Source of the DNA: Oscillospiraceae bacterium
GTDB taxonomy: Bacteria; Bacillota; Clostridia; Oscillospirales; Ruminococcaceae
Length of the DNA: 64,000 nt
Reading direction: 5' to 3'
NCBI GenBank assembly: GCA_017472965.1
Contig: JAFUNR010000003.1
Span: forward strand, 18,218-82,217
Shown: positions 25,111-33,581 of the stretch, piece by piece
How positions within the stretch are numbered: the first letter of the stretch is position 1
Layout: every line of letters starts with the position of its first letter
Notes under the pieces: model-generated
Databases searched by the model: none
What the model saw: only the letters and a program-made list of their open reading frames with translations
Told to the model about the DNA's origin: nothing
Made by a program: the position numbers and the translations under genes

Positions 25111-25947
25111 TCAGATATTCAGAAGCACCAGCGCGGCAAGGATGATCGCCAGCGCAGCCCAGCGGCGCGGGCTGAGACGCTCCTTGAAAAACACCACGCC
25201 CGCCAGCGTCACCACCAGAATGGTGGCCACACTGAAGGTGGGATATACCACCACGGCGGGCAGCCGCTCCAGCGCATGCAGCAAAAACCGTGCCGAGAAA
25301 AAATTGGGAATGCCGATGAGCACACCGAAAACAAGCTCGCGCCAGCCGAGACGCTGCTTTTTATGCAGCATCAGACCGGTGCACAGCACCAGCGCGGTGG
25401 CAAAGGTGAAGAACAGGAACTGCGGCGCCAGCGCGGACTCGCCCCATGTTTCGAACACCTTGCTCATGGTATCGCCCATACCGCCCAGCACCAGCAGCAC
25501 CACAAGCCCTGCTCCCGCTCCGCGGAAGTCGGTTCCCTTTTCCGTGTTGATCAGTACAATGGCCGCCAGCGCAATGAGAAAGCCCGCCGTCTGCAGCGCC
25601 GTGGGCAGTTCACCGAACAGCAGCACGGATGCCGCCAGTGAGACCAGCAGCCCCAGCCGCTGGAAAAGCGAGGAAAGCACCACGCCGCTTTTCTGGATGC
25701 TGCGCTGCAGCAGCACAAAGGAAAGCAGATACAGCGTGCCGTGCACCGCGCCCATCAGCACGGTTTTTCCCAGCCCCGGCACCGCAGGCAGCAGCGTACC
25801 GAAGCCGGCATACCCCGCCGCGATCAGGGTACACGCTATGTAGTTTACCGCCAGCATGGCCACATTGCCGGATACCCGGCTGCTGCTTATACGCATCACG
25901 ACGGAGATCAGCGCGCTGGATACAATTGCAAGCAGAAGATAAAGCAT
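25111..25947 (-). CDS. EamA/DMT family transporter
   Basis: A 278-residue membrane protein with ten hydrophobic segments arranged as two EamA repeats of five. Family members export amino acids, nucleosides or other small metabolites. The C-terminal repeat shows V-V-V-Y-P-T-F-S-V-A-T-I-L-V-V-T-L and F-F-K-E-R-L-S-P-R-R-W-A-A-L, typical of the family. AAAGGAAAC lies six bases before the ATG. It follows the SagB-like oxidoreductase gene by 30 bases, so they are co-transcribed, and ends at a strong stem-loop. The substrate is unknown. Confidence 0.9.
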   Translation of the reverse strand: MLYLLLAIVSSALISVVMRISSSRVSGNVAMLAVNYIACTLIAAGYAGFGTLLPAVPGLGKTVLMGAVHGTLYLLSFVLLQRSIQKSGVVLSSLFQRLGLLVSLAASVLLFGELPTALQTAGFLIALAAIVLINTEKGTDFRGAGAGLVVLLVLGGMGDTMSKVFETWGESALAPQFLFFTFATALVLCTGLMLHKKQRLGWRELVFGVLIGIPNFFSARFLLHALERLPAVVVYPTFSVATILVVTLAGVVFFKERLSPRRWAALAIILAALVLLNI

Positions 25948-25977
25948 ACCGTTTCCTTTCCTGCAGACCTCCGGGCA

Positions 25978-26820
25978 TCAAAGGCCCTCGTCCTCCACGA
26001 ATTTATAAAACGCCTGCTCGGCGGCTTTATCCTTTTCCCGCACGGTACCGACGGGGGCAGAGTAAACGATATATTCCTCTCCGCCGTCCAGCCCCAGCAG
26101 CTCTGTGCACACCGCATCGTCAAAAGCGCCGATACCGCAGGTGCCCAGCCCCAGACCGGTGCAGGCAAGGTACAGATTCTGTCCCACATGACCTGCATCG
26201 ATCAATGCAATGCGGTGGGCGTAAATACCGTAGCGCCACTCGGCACGGTAGGGCACCATGCTCCACAAAAACACAACGTTCGCTTTGGCACACCAGCTCT
26301 GGCCGCTCATGGCGGCGGTGATGGCGGTATCCATATTCTCCACCGCGCCCAGAAACTCCAAGGCGTGCTCCAGCGGCAGATAGTGGTAGATACCGGCGGC
26401 AAGACCTGTCACATTTTTCACCAGCAGATAGGTTTCAAACTCGTGTCTTGCGCCGCCGCAGGGCACAGTGCGCAGCGTGGCATAGCTTTTACCCCGCAGC
26501 CCCTTGACCCCCTGCGTGGCCCACAGCAGAAAGGCCAGCTGCTCCACCGTCATTTCCTCCTGCGTGTAAACGCGGGCGGAACGGCGGTCGCGGATGGTCT
26601 CCAGCAGGCCGGGCTTCGCCATGGGCAGTGCCTCAAAATCCCGGGGCAGACGGATCCATTCCTCCTGCGGGCGTACCGGCGCCTTGCACAGCGGCGGCTG
26701 GGGCAGTCTGCGCTCCTGATCGGATTCAAACTCCTCCTCATAGGGATCATCCTCCATGGCTCCCCGGGTAAATCGCCGGCCCTCTTCGATCAGCTTCTTC
26801 TGCAATGCCTCATCCAGCAT
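25978..26820 (-). CDS. nitroreductase family / SagB-type FMN dehydrogenase
   Basis: A 280-residue flavoprotein. R-D-R-R-S-A-R-V-Y-T near residue 80 is the FMN-binding start of the nitroreductase fold. L-L-W-A-T-Q-G-V-K-G and R-T-V-P-C-G-G-A-R-H-E-F-E-T-Y near 115 are typical of the SagB subgroup, and G-H-V-G-Q-N-L-Y-L-A-C-T-G-L-G-L-G-T-C-G-I-G-A-F closes the flavin site. SagB enzymes oxidise azolines in peptide maturation, but no YcaO or precursor peptide gene is near, so this is probably a stand-alone oxidoreductase. The ATG at 26820 has GGGAGGTG seven bases upstream. An EamA exporter gene follows. Confidence 0.88.
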   Translation of the reverse strand: MLDEALQKKLIEEGRRFTRGAMEDDPYEEEFESDQERRLPQPPLCKAPVRPQEEWIRLPRDFEALPMAKPGLLETIRDRRSARVYTQEEMTVEQLAFLLWATQGVKGLRGKSYATLRTVPCGGARHEFETYLLVKNVTGLAAGIYHYLPLEHALEFLGAVENMDTAITAAMSGQSWCAKANVVFLWSMVPYRAEWRYGIYAHRIALIDAGHVGQNLYLACTGLGLGTCGIGAFDDAVCTELLGLDGGEEYIVYSAPVGTVREKDKAAEQAFYKFVEDEGL

Positions 26821-26982
26821 AGCGGCACCTCCCAATCCATCGTTTCTGCGGCTGTTTTCTATATATTACATCATGTTGCGGCAAAGCGCAAGAGCGCCCT
26901 GCGCCGAAGGCTGCCGTGCGCCGGCTTCCGACAGGCGATTTTTACAGATTTTCGCGTGTAATTTCGGCACATCGTCCGCTTG

Positions 26983-27011
26983 TTTTTTCCTACATCCTTT
27001 GTTAATATAAT
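26983..27011 (+). promoter_or_regulatory. probable promoter of the 27063-30272 operon
   Basis: A consensus TATAAT (27006-27011) lies 51 bases before the ATG. The -35 position holds only a T run (26983-26988), so the promoter may need an activator. Confidence 0.5.
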
Positions 27012-27062
27012 GAGGAAAGCAGCGGTGCGCCCGCACCCGAAAGCAGCAAGGAGGAAACACCT

Positions 27063-28394
27063 ATGGCACAGGTCACGCAGCCCACAGGCAAAGAATATGT
27101 GGATTTATTCGACTACAGTTCTCTGAACGATGACAACATTCTTTATGCGGAAAACGAATACATCAAACTGGGCATCAATCTGGCGCTGGGCGGCGCCATC
27201 ACCTATCTTGCCGAGCACGGCAAGCCCAACCTGATCAACAGCTTTGACTGGGGCCGTCAGGTGCAGCTTTCCTTTTACGGCTACCCAAAATACTTCTGTC
27301 CCGATGGTGTGGAAATCAGCAAAACCTGGGCCCACGCCGGCTGGAATCCCATCTCCTGCGGTGACTGCTTCGGCAACCGTTCCCGCATTCTGGAAAGCCG
27401 CAGCGAAAACGGCGAAATTTATGTCAAATGCATCCCCATGCAGTGGGCACTGAACAACTGGCCCGGCGACTGCACCTTTGAATGCTGGTACAAGCTGGAT
27501 GGCACCAGGGTGCATGTGATCTCCCGGCTGAACAATGCCCGCGAGGATAAAAATCAGTACCCCGCCTGCGGGCAGGAGCTGCCCGCCGTTTACACCAACG
27601 GTGTGTGGTGGAAGGCTGTTTCCTATGTGGGACTTGAGCCCTACACCGGTGCAGCCGTCACCGAGATGTACGGCATGGAGGACGAGTGCTGGCCCACCCG
27701 CCACTTCCAGGCCACCGAGCACTGGAGCGCTCTGGTGGATAACGACAACTACGGCCTTGGCATCTGGATGCCCAGCACCACCAATTTCGCCAGCGGCTGC
27801 TACGAAAAGCGCGCCGTGGGCGGCCCCAAGGACAGCCCCTGTGGTTATATCGGACCTCATCAGAGCGAAATTCTGGATCACGACATCCAGTACACCTTCA
27901 ACTATACGCTGATCGTCGGTCAGGTGGAGGATATCCGCGCACAGGCCAATGCCCTTTCCGCCGCCGCACCCGAAGAGCTGCACTGGAAATTCGACGGCAC
28001 CCGCGACCACTTCTGGTACAAAGACATCACCGATGCCGGCGTGCCCCGCTGCGGTTATCTGGAGTTCGATTTCGCCGCAGGCAGCAAGCTGATGGCTCCG
28101 CCCCAGCTGATCCCCGCCGAAAAGACCCGCATCGTGCTGGATGCCGCCATCGACGGCGATGTGCCGGTAAAGGTGCGCCGCAGCAAATACACCGGCGTGT
28201 ACTGCAACAACGCCAACCGCGGTATGCCGCTGGAGGATGAGCTCATCACGCTGGAGGCCGCCGGCCGGCTGACCGGCGACGGTACCCGCCGTCAGTATGT
28301 ACTGCCGCTGGGCGTCAATATGGCCTCCATCGGCTTTGAGGTGGAGTTCGGCGGCGAGGGTCACGCCCGCATCTGGGGCCTCCGTGTAGAGTAA
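27063..28394 (+). CDS. uncharacterised beta-sandwich protein of a sugar-utilisation operon
   Basis: A 443-residue protein that I do not recognise. It is rich in aromatic residues and predicted beta strands, with N-E-Y-I-K-L-G-I-N-L-A-L-G-G-A-I-T-Y-L near residue 30, a run shared in style with the supersandwich of mutarotase-like and lyase folds. Conserved-looking polar blocks are N-W-P-G-D-C-T-F-E-C-W-Y near 131 and A-T-E-H-W-S-A-L-V-D-N near 218. There is no signal peptide. AAGGAGG is nine bases before the ATG. It is followed after a GC-rich hairpin by a GH99-like TIM barrel gene, so it probably binds or modifies a glycan handled by that enzyme. Confidence 0.6.
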   Translation: MAQVTQPTGKEYVDLFDYSSLNDDNILYAENEYIKLGINLALGGAITYLAEHGKPNLINSFDWGRQVQLSFYGYPKYFCPDGVEISKTWAHAGWNPISCGDCFGNRSRILESRSENGEIYVKCIPMQWALNNWPGDCTFECWYKLDGTRVHVISRLNNAREDKNQYPACGQELPAVYTNGVWWKAVSYVGLEPYTGAAVTEMYGMEDECWPTRHFQATEHWSALVDNDNYGLGIWMPSTTNFASGCYEKRAVGGPKDSPCGYIGPHQSEILDHDIQYTFNYTLIVGQVEDIRAQANALSAAAPEELHWKFDGTRDHFWYKDITDAGVPRCGYLEFDFAAGSKLMAPPQLIPAEKTRIVLDAAIDGDVPVKVRRSKYTGVYCNNANRGMPLEDELITLEAAGRLTGDGTRRQYVLPLGVNMASIGFEVEFGGEGHARIWGLRVE

Positions 28395-28426
28395 GAAGCA
28401 CCGACAGTTTACCGAATCTGAGTCCA

Positions 28427-28453
28427 GGCGGCCGCTCTTGCCGGGCGGCCGCC
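28427..28453 (+). other. GC-rich intercistronic hairpin without T run
   Basis: GGCGGCCGC (28427-28435) pairs perfectly with GCGGCCGCC (28445-28453). No T run follows, and the ribosome site of the next gene starts 10 bases later. It is more likely an mRNA-stabilising or processing structure than a terminator. Confidence 0.65.
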
Positions 28454-28472
28454 GTATTATTAAGGAGCAGTT

Positions 28473-30272
28473 ATGGAACAAAAGCATTTGCACGCCATGC
28501 CCGACACATGGAGCGCCGTGGACGGCCTTGGCCGCTTTCTGCCGGAAAACGACCTTGCGGGTGACCCCCGCGAGCGCTTTGTCGGCATCTTTTTCTGGAC
28601 CTGGCACAACCGGTATGACGAGCCGGAAAACGCCGTGAATACGGTGTGGGAGACCCCCTGCCGCGGCCGCGGCACCGTGAATATGCAAAAGGTGATGGAT
28701 GAAAGCCCCGAGGCCAAAAACGATTATTACCATCCCGCATGGCAAGGTATGGGCAGCGGCAACGGCATCGGCACCGGCCACTGGAACGAGCCGGTCTACG
28801 GCTACTATTTTTCCAGTGATGAGTGGGTGCTGCGCCGTCAGGCAGAGCTGCTGACCAACGCCGGTGTGGATGCCGTCATCTTTGACAACACCAACGGCAC
28901 CGACACATGGGAGGCCGGCTATATGGCGGCGGGGCGTACCTTCAGCCGCGCCAAAGCGGACGGCATCAACGTACCGGGCATCGCTTTTCTGCTGCCGCTG
29001 CACATGGGCGACCCCAACAACGCCGCCCGCTGCGCCGTGCAGCTGCGGGAGATCTATCAGAAGGTATACCAAAAGGGTCTTTTCAAAGATGTGTGGTTTT
29101 ACTGGAAAGGCAAGCCGCTGGTGATGGCTTTTCCCGATGCGTTGGATCCCGCCGATGCGCTGGATGCGGAGATCCTGGATTTCTTCACCTTCCGGCCCTG
29201 TCAGCCCTCCTATTACGATGGACAGGTGCGGCCCGATCTGTGGGGGTGGCTCTCGCTGTATCCGCAGCAGGTGTACCGCAATGCCGACGGCACCCCCGAG
29301 CAGATCACCGTGGGCGTAGCACAGAACACCAACGCCTATGCCACAGAGCAAAAGGTACCCAATGTGATGAACGGCTACGGCATTTTCGGCCGCAGCTACA
29401 CCAGCCGCGGCTTTGATCCCCGCCCCGATGCCAAGCTGTGGGGCGCGAATTTTCAGGAGCAGTGGGAGCGTGCGCTGCGCGTTGACCCGGAGTTCGTCTT
29501 TGTCACCGGCTGGAACGAGTGGATCTCCGGCCACAAAAAGATCCGCTGCGGCGTACCCAACGGCCTGAGCGACCAGTTTGACGACGAGCACAGCCGGGAT
29601 ATCGAGCCCACAAAGGGCGCGCTGCGGGATCACTATTACTACCAGCTGTGCGCCAACATTCGTCGCTTCAAGGGTGTGCGCCCGCAGCCGGAGGCCGCCA
29701 CTGCCGCCGCGCTAGATCTGGATTCCCCCGCCGATGCATGGGTCGGACATGTCGTGACCTTCGCCGACCACAAAAAAGACCTTACTGCGCGGGATGCAGT
29801 GGGTTACTACCACTACACCAGCGATACCGGCCGTAACGCGATCCGCCTTTCCCGCGTCAGCCACGATGCCGAAAATGTATATTTCGAGGCGGTGTGTCAG
29901 GCTCCCATCACCCCGCCCAACGGAAAAAACTGGATGCGGCTGCTGATCCGCACCATGCAGGACGGCCCCGGCTGGGAGGGCTTCCAGTATATGGTCAACC
30001 GCTGCACCCCCGGCGAAAAAACGTATCTGGAGCGCAGCCTCGGCGGCTGGAAATGGAGCGTTGCCGCCGCCTGTGACTGGCGGCTGGACGGTGACCGGCT
30101 GCTGATCGCCGTGCCCCGTAAGGCGCTGGGCGCGGATACCAAAAGCTTCCGGCTTTGCTTCAAATGGTGCGATAACAACCTGCAGGACGGCGACATTCTT
30201 TCCGTCTACACCGACGGCGATGCCAGCCCCGGCGGACGGTTCACCTTCTGCTACAAGGGTGAGGATCTCTGA
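28473..30272 (+). CDS. putative glycoside hydrolase, GH99/GH71-like TIM barrel with C-terminal beta domain
   Basis: A 599-residue cytoplasmic protein. Residues about 35-400 form a TIM barrel: F-V-G-I-F-F-W-T-W-H-N near residue 36, A-G-V-D-A-V-I-F-D-N-T-N-G near 129, and F-V-T-G-W-N-E-W near 345. The G-W-N-E-W motif is typical of GH99, GH71 and WbsX-like barrels, where the Glu is catalytic. Residues about 410-595 look like a CBM9-like beta sandwich (V-Y-F-E-A-V-C-Q-A, N-W-M-R-L-L-I-R-T, W-K-W-S-V-A-A-A). AAGGAG is seven bases before the ATG. It is the second gene of a two-gene operon with 27063-28394. GH99 members are endo-mannanases, but that specificity is not shown here. Confidence 0.65.
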   Translation: MEQKHLHAMPDTWSAVDGLGRFLPENDLAGDPRERFVGIFFWTWHNRYDEPENAVNTVWETPCRGRGTVNMQKVMDESPEAKNDYYHPAWQGMGSGNGIGTGHWNEPVYGYYFSSDEWVLRRQAELLTNAGVDAVIFDNTNGTDTWEAGYMAAGRTFSRAKADGINVPGIAFLLPLHMGDPNNAARCAVQLREIYQKVYQKGLFKDVWFYWKGKPLVMAFPDALDPADALDAEILDFFTFRPCQPSYYDGQVRPDLWGWLSLYPQQVYRNADGTPEQITVGVAQNTNAYATEQKVPNVMNGYGIFGRSYTSRGFDPRPDAKLWGANFQEQWERALRVDPEFVFVTGWNEWISGHKKIRCGVPNGLSDQFDDEHSRDIEPTKGALRDHYYYQLCANIRRFKGVRPQPEAATAAALDLDSPADAWVGHVVTFADHKKDLTARDAVGYYHYTSDTGRNAIRLSRVSHDAENVYFEAVCQAPITPPNGKNWMRLLIRTMQDGPGWEGFQYMVNRCTPGEKTYLERSLGGWKWSVAAACDWRLDGDRLLIAVPRKALGADTKSFRLCFKWCDNNLQDGDILSVYTDGDASPGGRFTFCYKGEDL

Positions 30273-30332
30273 GCAGCCGGTCAATCAAAGCCCCTTCTTT
30301 TCAAAATCCGTTTTATAGGTCTTTCTTTATGG

Positions 30333-30338
30333 TATACT
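30333..30338 (+). promoter_or_regulatory. -10 element of the microprotein gene
   Basis: TATACT lies 33 bases before the start of the 26-residue gene. The -35 region is poor: TTTTAT at 30311-30316 with a 16-base spacer. Confidence 0.5.
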
Positions 30339-30371
30339 GGTGTTGGAAAGAAAGCAAAGGAGGTTTGACAA

Positions 30372-30452
30372 ATGGGCTGCCTGTCTATCATTCTCGGTGT
30401 TCTGTTCTTCCCCTTCGCCGTGATCCTCAGCCTTGCCAAACGCTACAAATAA
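30372..30452 (+). CDS. putative 26-residue membrane microprotein
   Basis: The reading frame M-G-C-L-S-I-I-L-G-V then L-F-F-P-F-A-V-I-L-S and L-A-K-R-Y-K is one hydrophobic helix with a positively charged end, as in small membrane-inserted peptides. It has a complete small-gene layout: a -10 box (30333-30338), an excellent AAAGGAGG site eight bases before the ATG, and a terminator starting 19 bases after the stop. It is too short to be found by length. The function is unknown; a regulator of a membrane protein is one possibility. It lies between the GH99-like gene and a convergent flavin-reductase gene. Confidence 0.6.
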   Translation: MGCLSIILGVLFFPFAVILSLAKRYK

Positions 30453-30470
30453 CCGTGTTTCACAAAAAAT

Positions 30471-30503
30471 GCGCTGCAGCCGTGAACTGCAGCGCACTTT
30501 TTA
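30471..30503. terminator. terminator after the microprotein gene
   Basis: GCGCTGCAG (30471-30479) pairs with CTGCAGCGC (30487-30495), with a T run at 30498-30502 on plus and AAAAAA before the stem on minus. It also serves the convergent flavin-reductase gene. Confidence 0.85.
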
Positions 30504-31013
30504 TTCCTTCACAAGCACCTTCACGATCTCGCCGATGTACAGATCGTGGAAATCTCTTTCGGGGTAGCAATCCTCCACAATAGCCTTGTCGAGGAAGCCC
30601 TCCTCCACCAGCGGGGCGCGGTACAGCTTGCGGCACACCAGCACAAGGCTTGCCTCTTCAAAATAGGTGTAGCCTTCTCCGAATGCCGGTGTCAGCCCCG
30701 CCGCCGCCACCTTGTCACCGTCCCGGCCGGAATGGCTGCCAAGATAGGCAAGCGCCTGCTTTTTGCCCTCGAAAAAGCACAGGGTGAACAGTGGTTCGCG
30801 GTCAACAAACTGCTTTGTATAGCGCTGCGGGCGCACATAAACCGCCGCAGTGGGCAGGCCGCCGCCATGTCCCCAGACAGAACCCAGATGCCCCCAGCTG
30901 GCAGTCATGGTGTTGTAACCGGTTTCTTCCGTACCGGCAGTGATGAGCATCCACTGCTTCGCAATGGCGGTCATGGGATTGATGGAAACCGCGCTGACAT
31001 CGATCTCTTTCAT
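30501..31013 (-). CDS. flavin reductase family protein
   Basis: A 170-residue split-barrel flavoprotein. Q-W-M-L-I-T-A-G-T near residue 20, Y-N-T-M-T-A-S-W-G-H near 32, V-Y-V-R-P-Q-R-Y-T near 58 and a late S-L-V-L-V-C-R-K-L-Y match the flavin-reductase-like domain, which binds FMN and reduces it or a small substrate with NAD(P)H. AGGAGG lies nine bases before the ATG. It has its own promoter (31052-31080) and is divergent from the GPH symporter. The partner oxidoreductase is not identifiable here. Confidence 0.9.
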   Translation of the reverse strand: MKEIDVSAVSINPMTAIAKQWMLITAGTEETGYNTMTASWGHLGSVWGHGGGLPTAAVYVRPQRYTKQFVDREPLFTLCFFEGKKQALAYLGSHSGRDGDKVAAAGLTPAFGEGYTYFEEASLVLVCRKLYRAPLVEEGFLDKAIVEDCYPERDFHDLYIGEIVKVLVKE

Positions 31014-31051
31014 TGGTACAGCCTCCTGTTTCTGCTGTTTCGTTTGCCTTC

Positions 31052-31080
31052 AGTATACCATGCCGCACCCGGCGGCGCAA
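31052..31080 (-). promoter_or_regulatory. promoter of the flavin-reductase gene
   Basis: Minus strand TTGCGC (31080-31075), 17-base spacer, TATACT (31057-31052), about 40 bases before the start codon. Confidence 0.7.
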
Positions 31081-31125
31081 GCGGAAGTACAGAACGATTT
31101 CTTTAAAACAAATACGAAATAACCG

Positions 31126-31154
31126 TTGCACTTGCCGTATAAAAAGTATATGAT
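31126..31154 (+). promoter_or_regulatory. promoter of the GPH symporter gene
   Basis: TTGCAC (31126-31131), 17-base spacer, TATGAT (31149-31154), 37 bases before the ATG at 31192. Confidence 0.65.
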
Positions 31155-31191
31155 TAAGATAACTTTGATCTTTCCGAAAAAGGAGATTTCT

Positions 31192-32547
31192 ATGAGCAAA
31201 GGCAAGCTTTGGACAAGGCGGCTGGCTTACGGCAGCGGCGACGCCGCGTGCAACATCGCGCTGGGCATGATGTCCTCGATCCTGATCCTGTTTTACACCG
31301 ATTACATCGGCATCGATCCCGGCACCGTGGGCGTTGTGATGCTGATCTCCCGGTTTGTGGACGGCGCCGCAACACTGGTTGTGGGCTGGCTTTCGGAAAA
31401 GACCCGCTCCCGCTGGGGCAAGTTCCGTCCGTGGCTTTTGTGGAGCGCTGTGCCCTACGCGGTATCTCTGGTACTGCTTTTCACCGTACCCATGGCAGAG
31501 CAGACCGCGCAGCTCATCTACATATTTGTGGTGTATAACCTTTGCACCTCGATTTTGTACAACACCATCAATATCCCCTACGGCGGGCTGCTGTACGCCA
31601 TGACCCGCGACCCGCGGGAGCGCGATATCCTCAGCACCTTCCGTATGGCACTGGCCAGCGTAGGCCGGTTGCTGGCCGTGTGCGGCACGCTGCCGCTGGT
31701 CAGCCTGTGGGGCAAGGGACAGACCTCCTGGGCGTGGGCATCTGCCATCTGGGCTGCGGTCGCTTTGGCGCTGCTGGTCTTCTGCTTTATCTTCTGCAAA
31801 GAGGATATCCCCGCCGAGCAGACTGCCGCCGAAAAGATCCCGCTGGGCACCGCAGTCAAAGCGCTGACCTGCAACCGGTATTTCTGGATGGGCGCATTCT
31901 TCCAGATGGCTCACAGCATCTACACCACCGCCACCGGAACCGGTCTGACCTATTACAGCAAATACATTCTGGGTGACGAAGGGATCTACAGCGTTCTGTT
32001 CCTGATCGAAATGGGCGTGCTGATCGGCTCCATGCTGCTGTGTCCGGCACTGTTCCGCCGCTGGGGCAAACGCCGCAGCTCCATGGCCGGTCTTGCACTG
32101 GCGGTGCTGGGTCAGCTGCTGATCCTTGCCGGGCCGACGCAGTTCTTCTGGGTCGCGGCCTCTCTGGTGGTGCGCACGGTAGGCACCGCGCCGTTCATCT
32201 CCGCTTTCTTCGCCTTCATCGGCGAGGCGGTGGAATACGGTCACTGGAAAACCGGCATCCGGCAGGAGGGTCTTGTCTGTTCCGGCTGCGGCGTGGTCAC
32301 CCGTGTGGGCACCGGCTTTGCCGCGGCGGGCATCACAGGTCTGCTGTCGCTTTCCGGCTACATCAGCACCGCCAACACGGCGCAGGCTCAATCCGAAAGC
32401 GTGCTTGCCATGATCCGCGGTATCTATACCTGGGGGCCGGTACTGTGCCTTGCCGCCTGCTTTGCCGTGCTGGCCGTCTACAAGCTGGAAAAGCAGCTGC
32501 CGGACATTCTCAGAGATCTTGCCGCCCGTGAAAAAGCAGAAGGCTGA
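31192..32547 (+). CDS. GPH-family glycoside-pentoside-hexuronide:cation symporter
   Basis: A 451-residue membrane protein with twelve hydrophobic segments. The N-terminal Y-G-S-G-D-A-A-C-N, the R-F-V-D-G-A-A segment and the loop S-E-K-T-R-S-R-W-G-K-F-R-P-W are signatures of the MelB/XynB-type GPH symporters, which import glycosides or pentose oligomers with sodium or protons. The ATG at 31192 is chosen because AAAGGAG lies eight bases upstream. It is expressed singly from its own promoter and ends at a long terminator. Given the pentosidase genes in the window it could bring in arabino- or xylo-oligosaccharides; that is inference. Confidence 0.92.
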   Translation: MSKGKLWTRRLAYGSGDAACNIALGMMSSILILFYTDYIGIDPGTVGVVMLISRFVDGAATLVVGWLSEKTRSRWGKFRPWLLWSAVPYAVSLVLLFTVPMAEQTAQLIYIFVVYNLCTSILYNTINIPYGGLLYAMTRDPRERDILSTFRMALASVGRLLAVCGTLPLVSLWGKGQTSWAWASAIWAAVALALLVFCFIFCKEDIPAEQTAAEKIPLGTAVKALTCNRYFWMGAFFQMAHSIYTTATGTGLTYYSKYILGDEGIYSVLFLIEMGVLIGSMLLCPALFRRWGKRRSSMAGLALAVLGQLLILAGPTQFFWVAASLVVRTVGTAPFISAFFAFIGEAVEYGHWKTGIRQEGLVCSGCGVVTRVGTGFAAAGITGLLSLSGYISTANTAQAQSESVLAMIRGIYTWGPVLCLAACFAVLAVYKLEKQLPDILRDLAAREKAEG

Positions 32548-32579
32548 TCGCGCTTTTCTCCATTATAAATGCAGCAAAA

Positions 32580-32650
32580 AAGCCCTTGGGCACATCCCGT
32601 CTTTGCCGGAAAACCGGTGAAGCAGGGTGTCCCCAAAGGGCTTCTCTTTT
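32580..32650. terminator. long bidirectional terminator
   Basis: AGCCCTTGGG (32581-32590) and the following bases pair with CCCAAAGGGCT ending at 32642, with an inner CCGG stem; TTTTTT follows on plus and AAAAAA precedes on minus (T on that strand). It separates the symporter and sortase genes. Confidence 0.85.
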
Positions 32651-32651
32651 T

Positions 32652-33494
32652 TCATTCGGCATCTTCGGCGGGGATGTCAAAAACCTCCACCGGCACCAGC
32701 TTGCCCAGCAGCACATAACGACCCTGTTCCGTCTCGTAGGAACAGGTGGCCAGCATCAGCAGACGGCTGTCCTCCTCCCAAGTGACACCGCTCTCAAAGG
32801 TGGAGCGCTGCTGCACCAGAGAAGCCACCTCGTCCCGCTCTTCCGCCGTTTCGGGCAGCGCGTAAACATCGCTGTAAGCATCGGTGAGGTATCCGCCGAT
32901 CAGCTCCACCCGATAGGAAGCCTGCGGCGTAAAATACCACAGCACCGGGTGTTCATCATAATACGCCTGCTTTTTATAGTCCAGCACACTGCCGAACATG
33001 GTATCGTCCTGCATACTGTGACCATAGATGATGGTGTTCCAGTCGGAGGCATCCGATGCATTACGGTAATCCATAAACAGCGTGCCGCCGTAGTTGTAAC
33101 TGCCGTCCAGCAGCCGCCGCAGGTAGTAATCATTGTTGCCAGCCTGCGCGACAGGATAATTGATCGGTGTGTTTTCACTGTAGATCCAGCCGACGATATC
33201 CTCGCTCTGCTGTGCCAGCTGCTCAAAATCCACCGTGATCGGGGTGAGAGGGAGCTTCTCCTCCGGACTCTCCGGCCGTTCCTTTTCCGGCAGTGTTTCC
33301 TCTCTGACAGGCGGTGTCACGGTGACGGCGTTTTCCATCAGCTGCTGCGCATACTGCTCCCGCTGCCGGCTTTCATTCCAGTATTCATATAGTTTGTACG
33401 CCGAAAAAACAAAAATCGCGGCACATAGAATCAGGCAGCACAAAAACAGTCCGCTGCCTTTTTTCTTCTGTCCTTTCTTTGCATTCTGCTCCAT
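32652..33494 (-). CDS. class B sortase
   Basis: A 280-residue membrane-anchored transpeptidase. An N-terminal basic stretch (K-K-G-Q-K-K-K) precedes one hydrophobic segment at about 18-37 that acts as signal anchor. The catalytic His159 sits in I-Y-G-H-S-M and the catalytic Cys251 in L-A-T-C-S-Y; an Arg follows at about 262. The extra helices between them fit class B. Such enzymes attach proteins to peptidoglycan outside the cell. The ATG at 33494 has GGAG six bases upstream and lies after a very good promoter, which overlaps an upstream in-frame extension that I therefore reject. No clear substrate gene is adjacent. Confidence 0.92.
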   Translation of the reverse strand: MEQNAKKGQKKKGSGLFLCCLILCAAIFVFSAYKLYEYWNESRQREQYAQQLMENAVTVTPPVREETLPEKERPESPEEKLPLTPITVDFEQLAQQSEDIVGWIYSENTPINYPVAQAGNNDYYLRRLLDGSYNYGGTLFMDYRNASDASDWNTIIYGHSMQDDTMFGSVLDYKKQAYYDEHPVLWYFTPQASYRVELIGGYLTDAYSDVYALPETAEERDEVASLVQQRSTFESGVTWEEDSRLLMLATCSYETEQGRYVLLGKLVPVEVFDIPAEDAE

Positions 33495-33537
33495 ATCCGC
33501 TCCGTTTTTCTGCGGGCATTCCGCTCTGTTTTTGAAT

Positions 33538-33566
33538 AGCATAATCCATTCCGGCTGTTTTGTCAA
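33538..33566 (-). promoter_or_regulatory. promoter of the sortase gene
   Basis: Minus strand TTGACA (33566-33561), 17-base spacer, TATGCT (33543-33538). Confidence 0.8.
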
Positions 33567-33581
33567 TGCGTCCGGAACGGC

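Noticed and set aside
25978-26820. Azole-peptide (SagB) biosynthesis cluster
   Set aside because: No YcaO-like cyclodehydratase or precursor peptide is found around the SagB-like gene.
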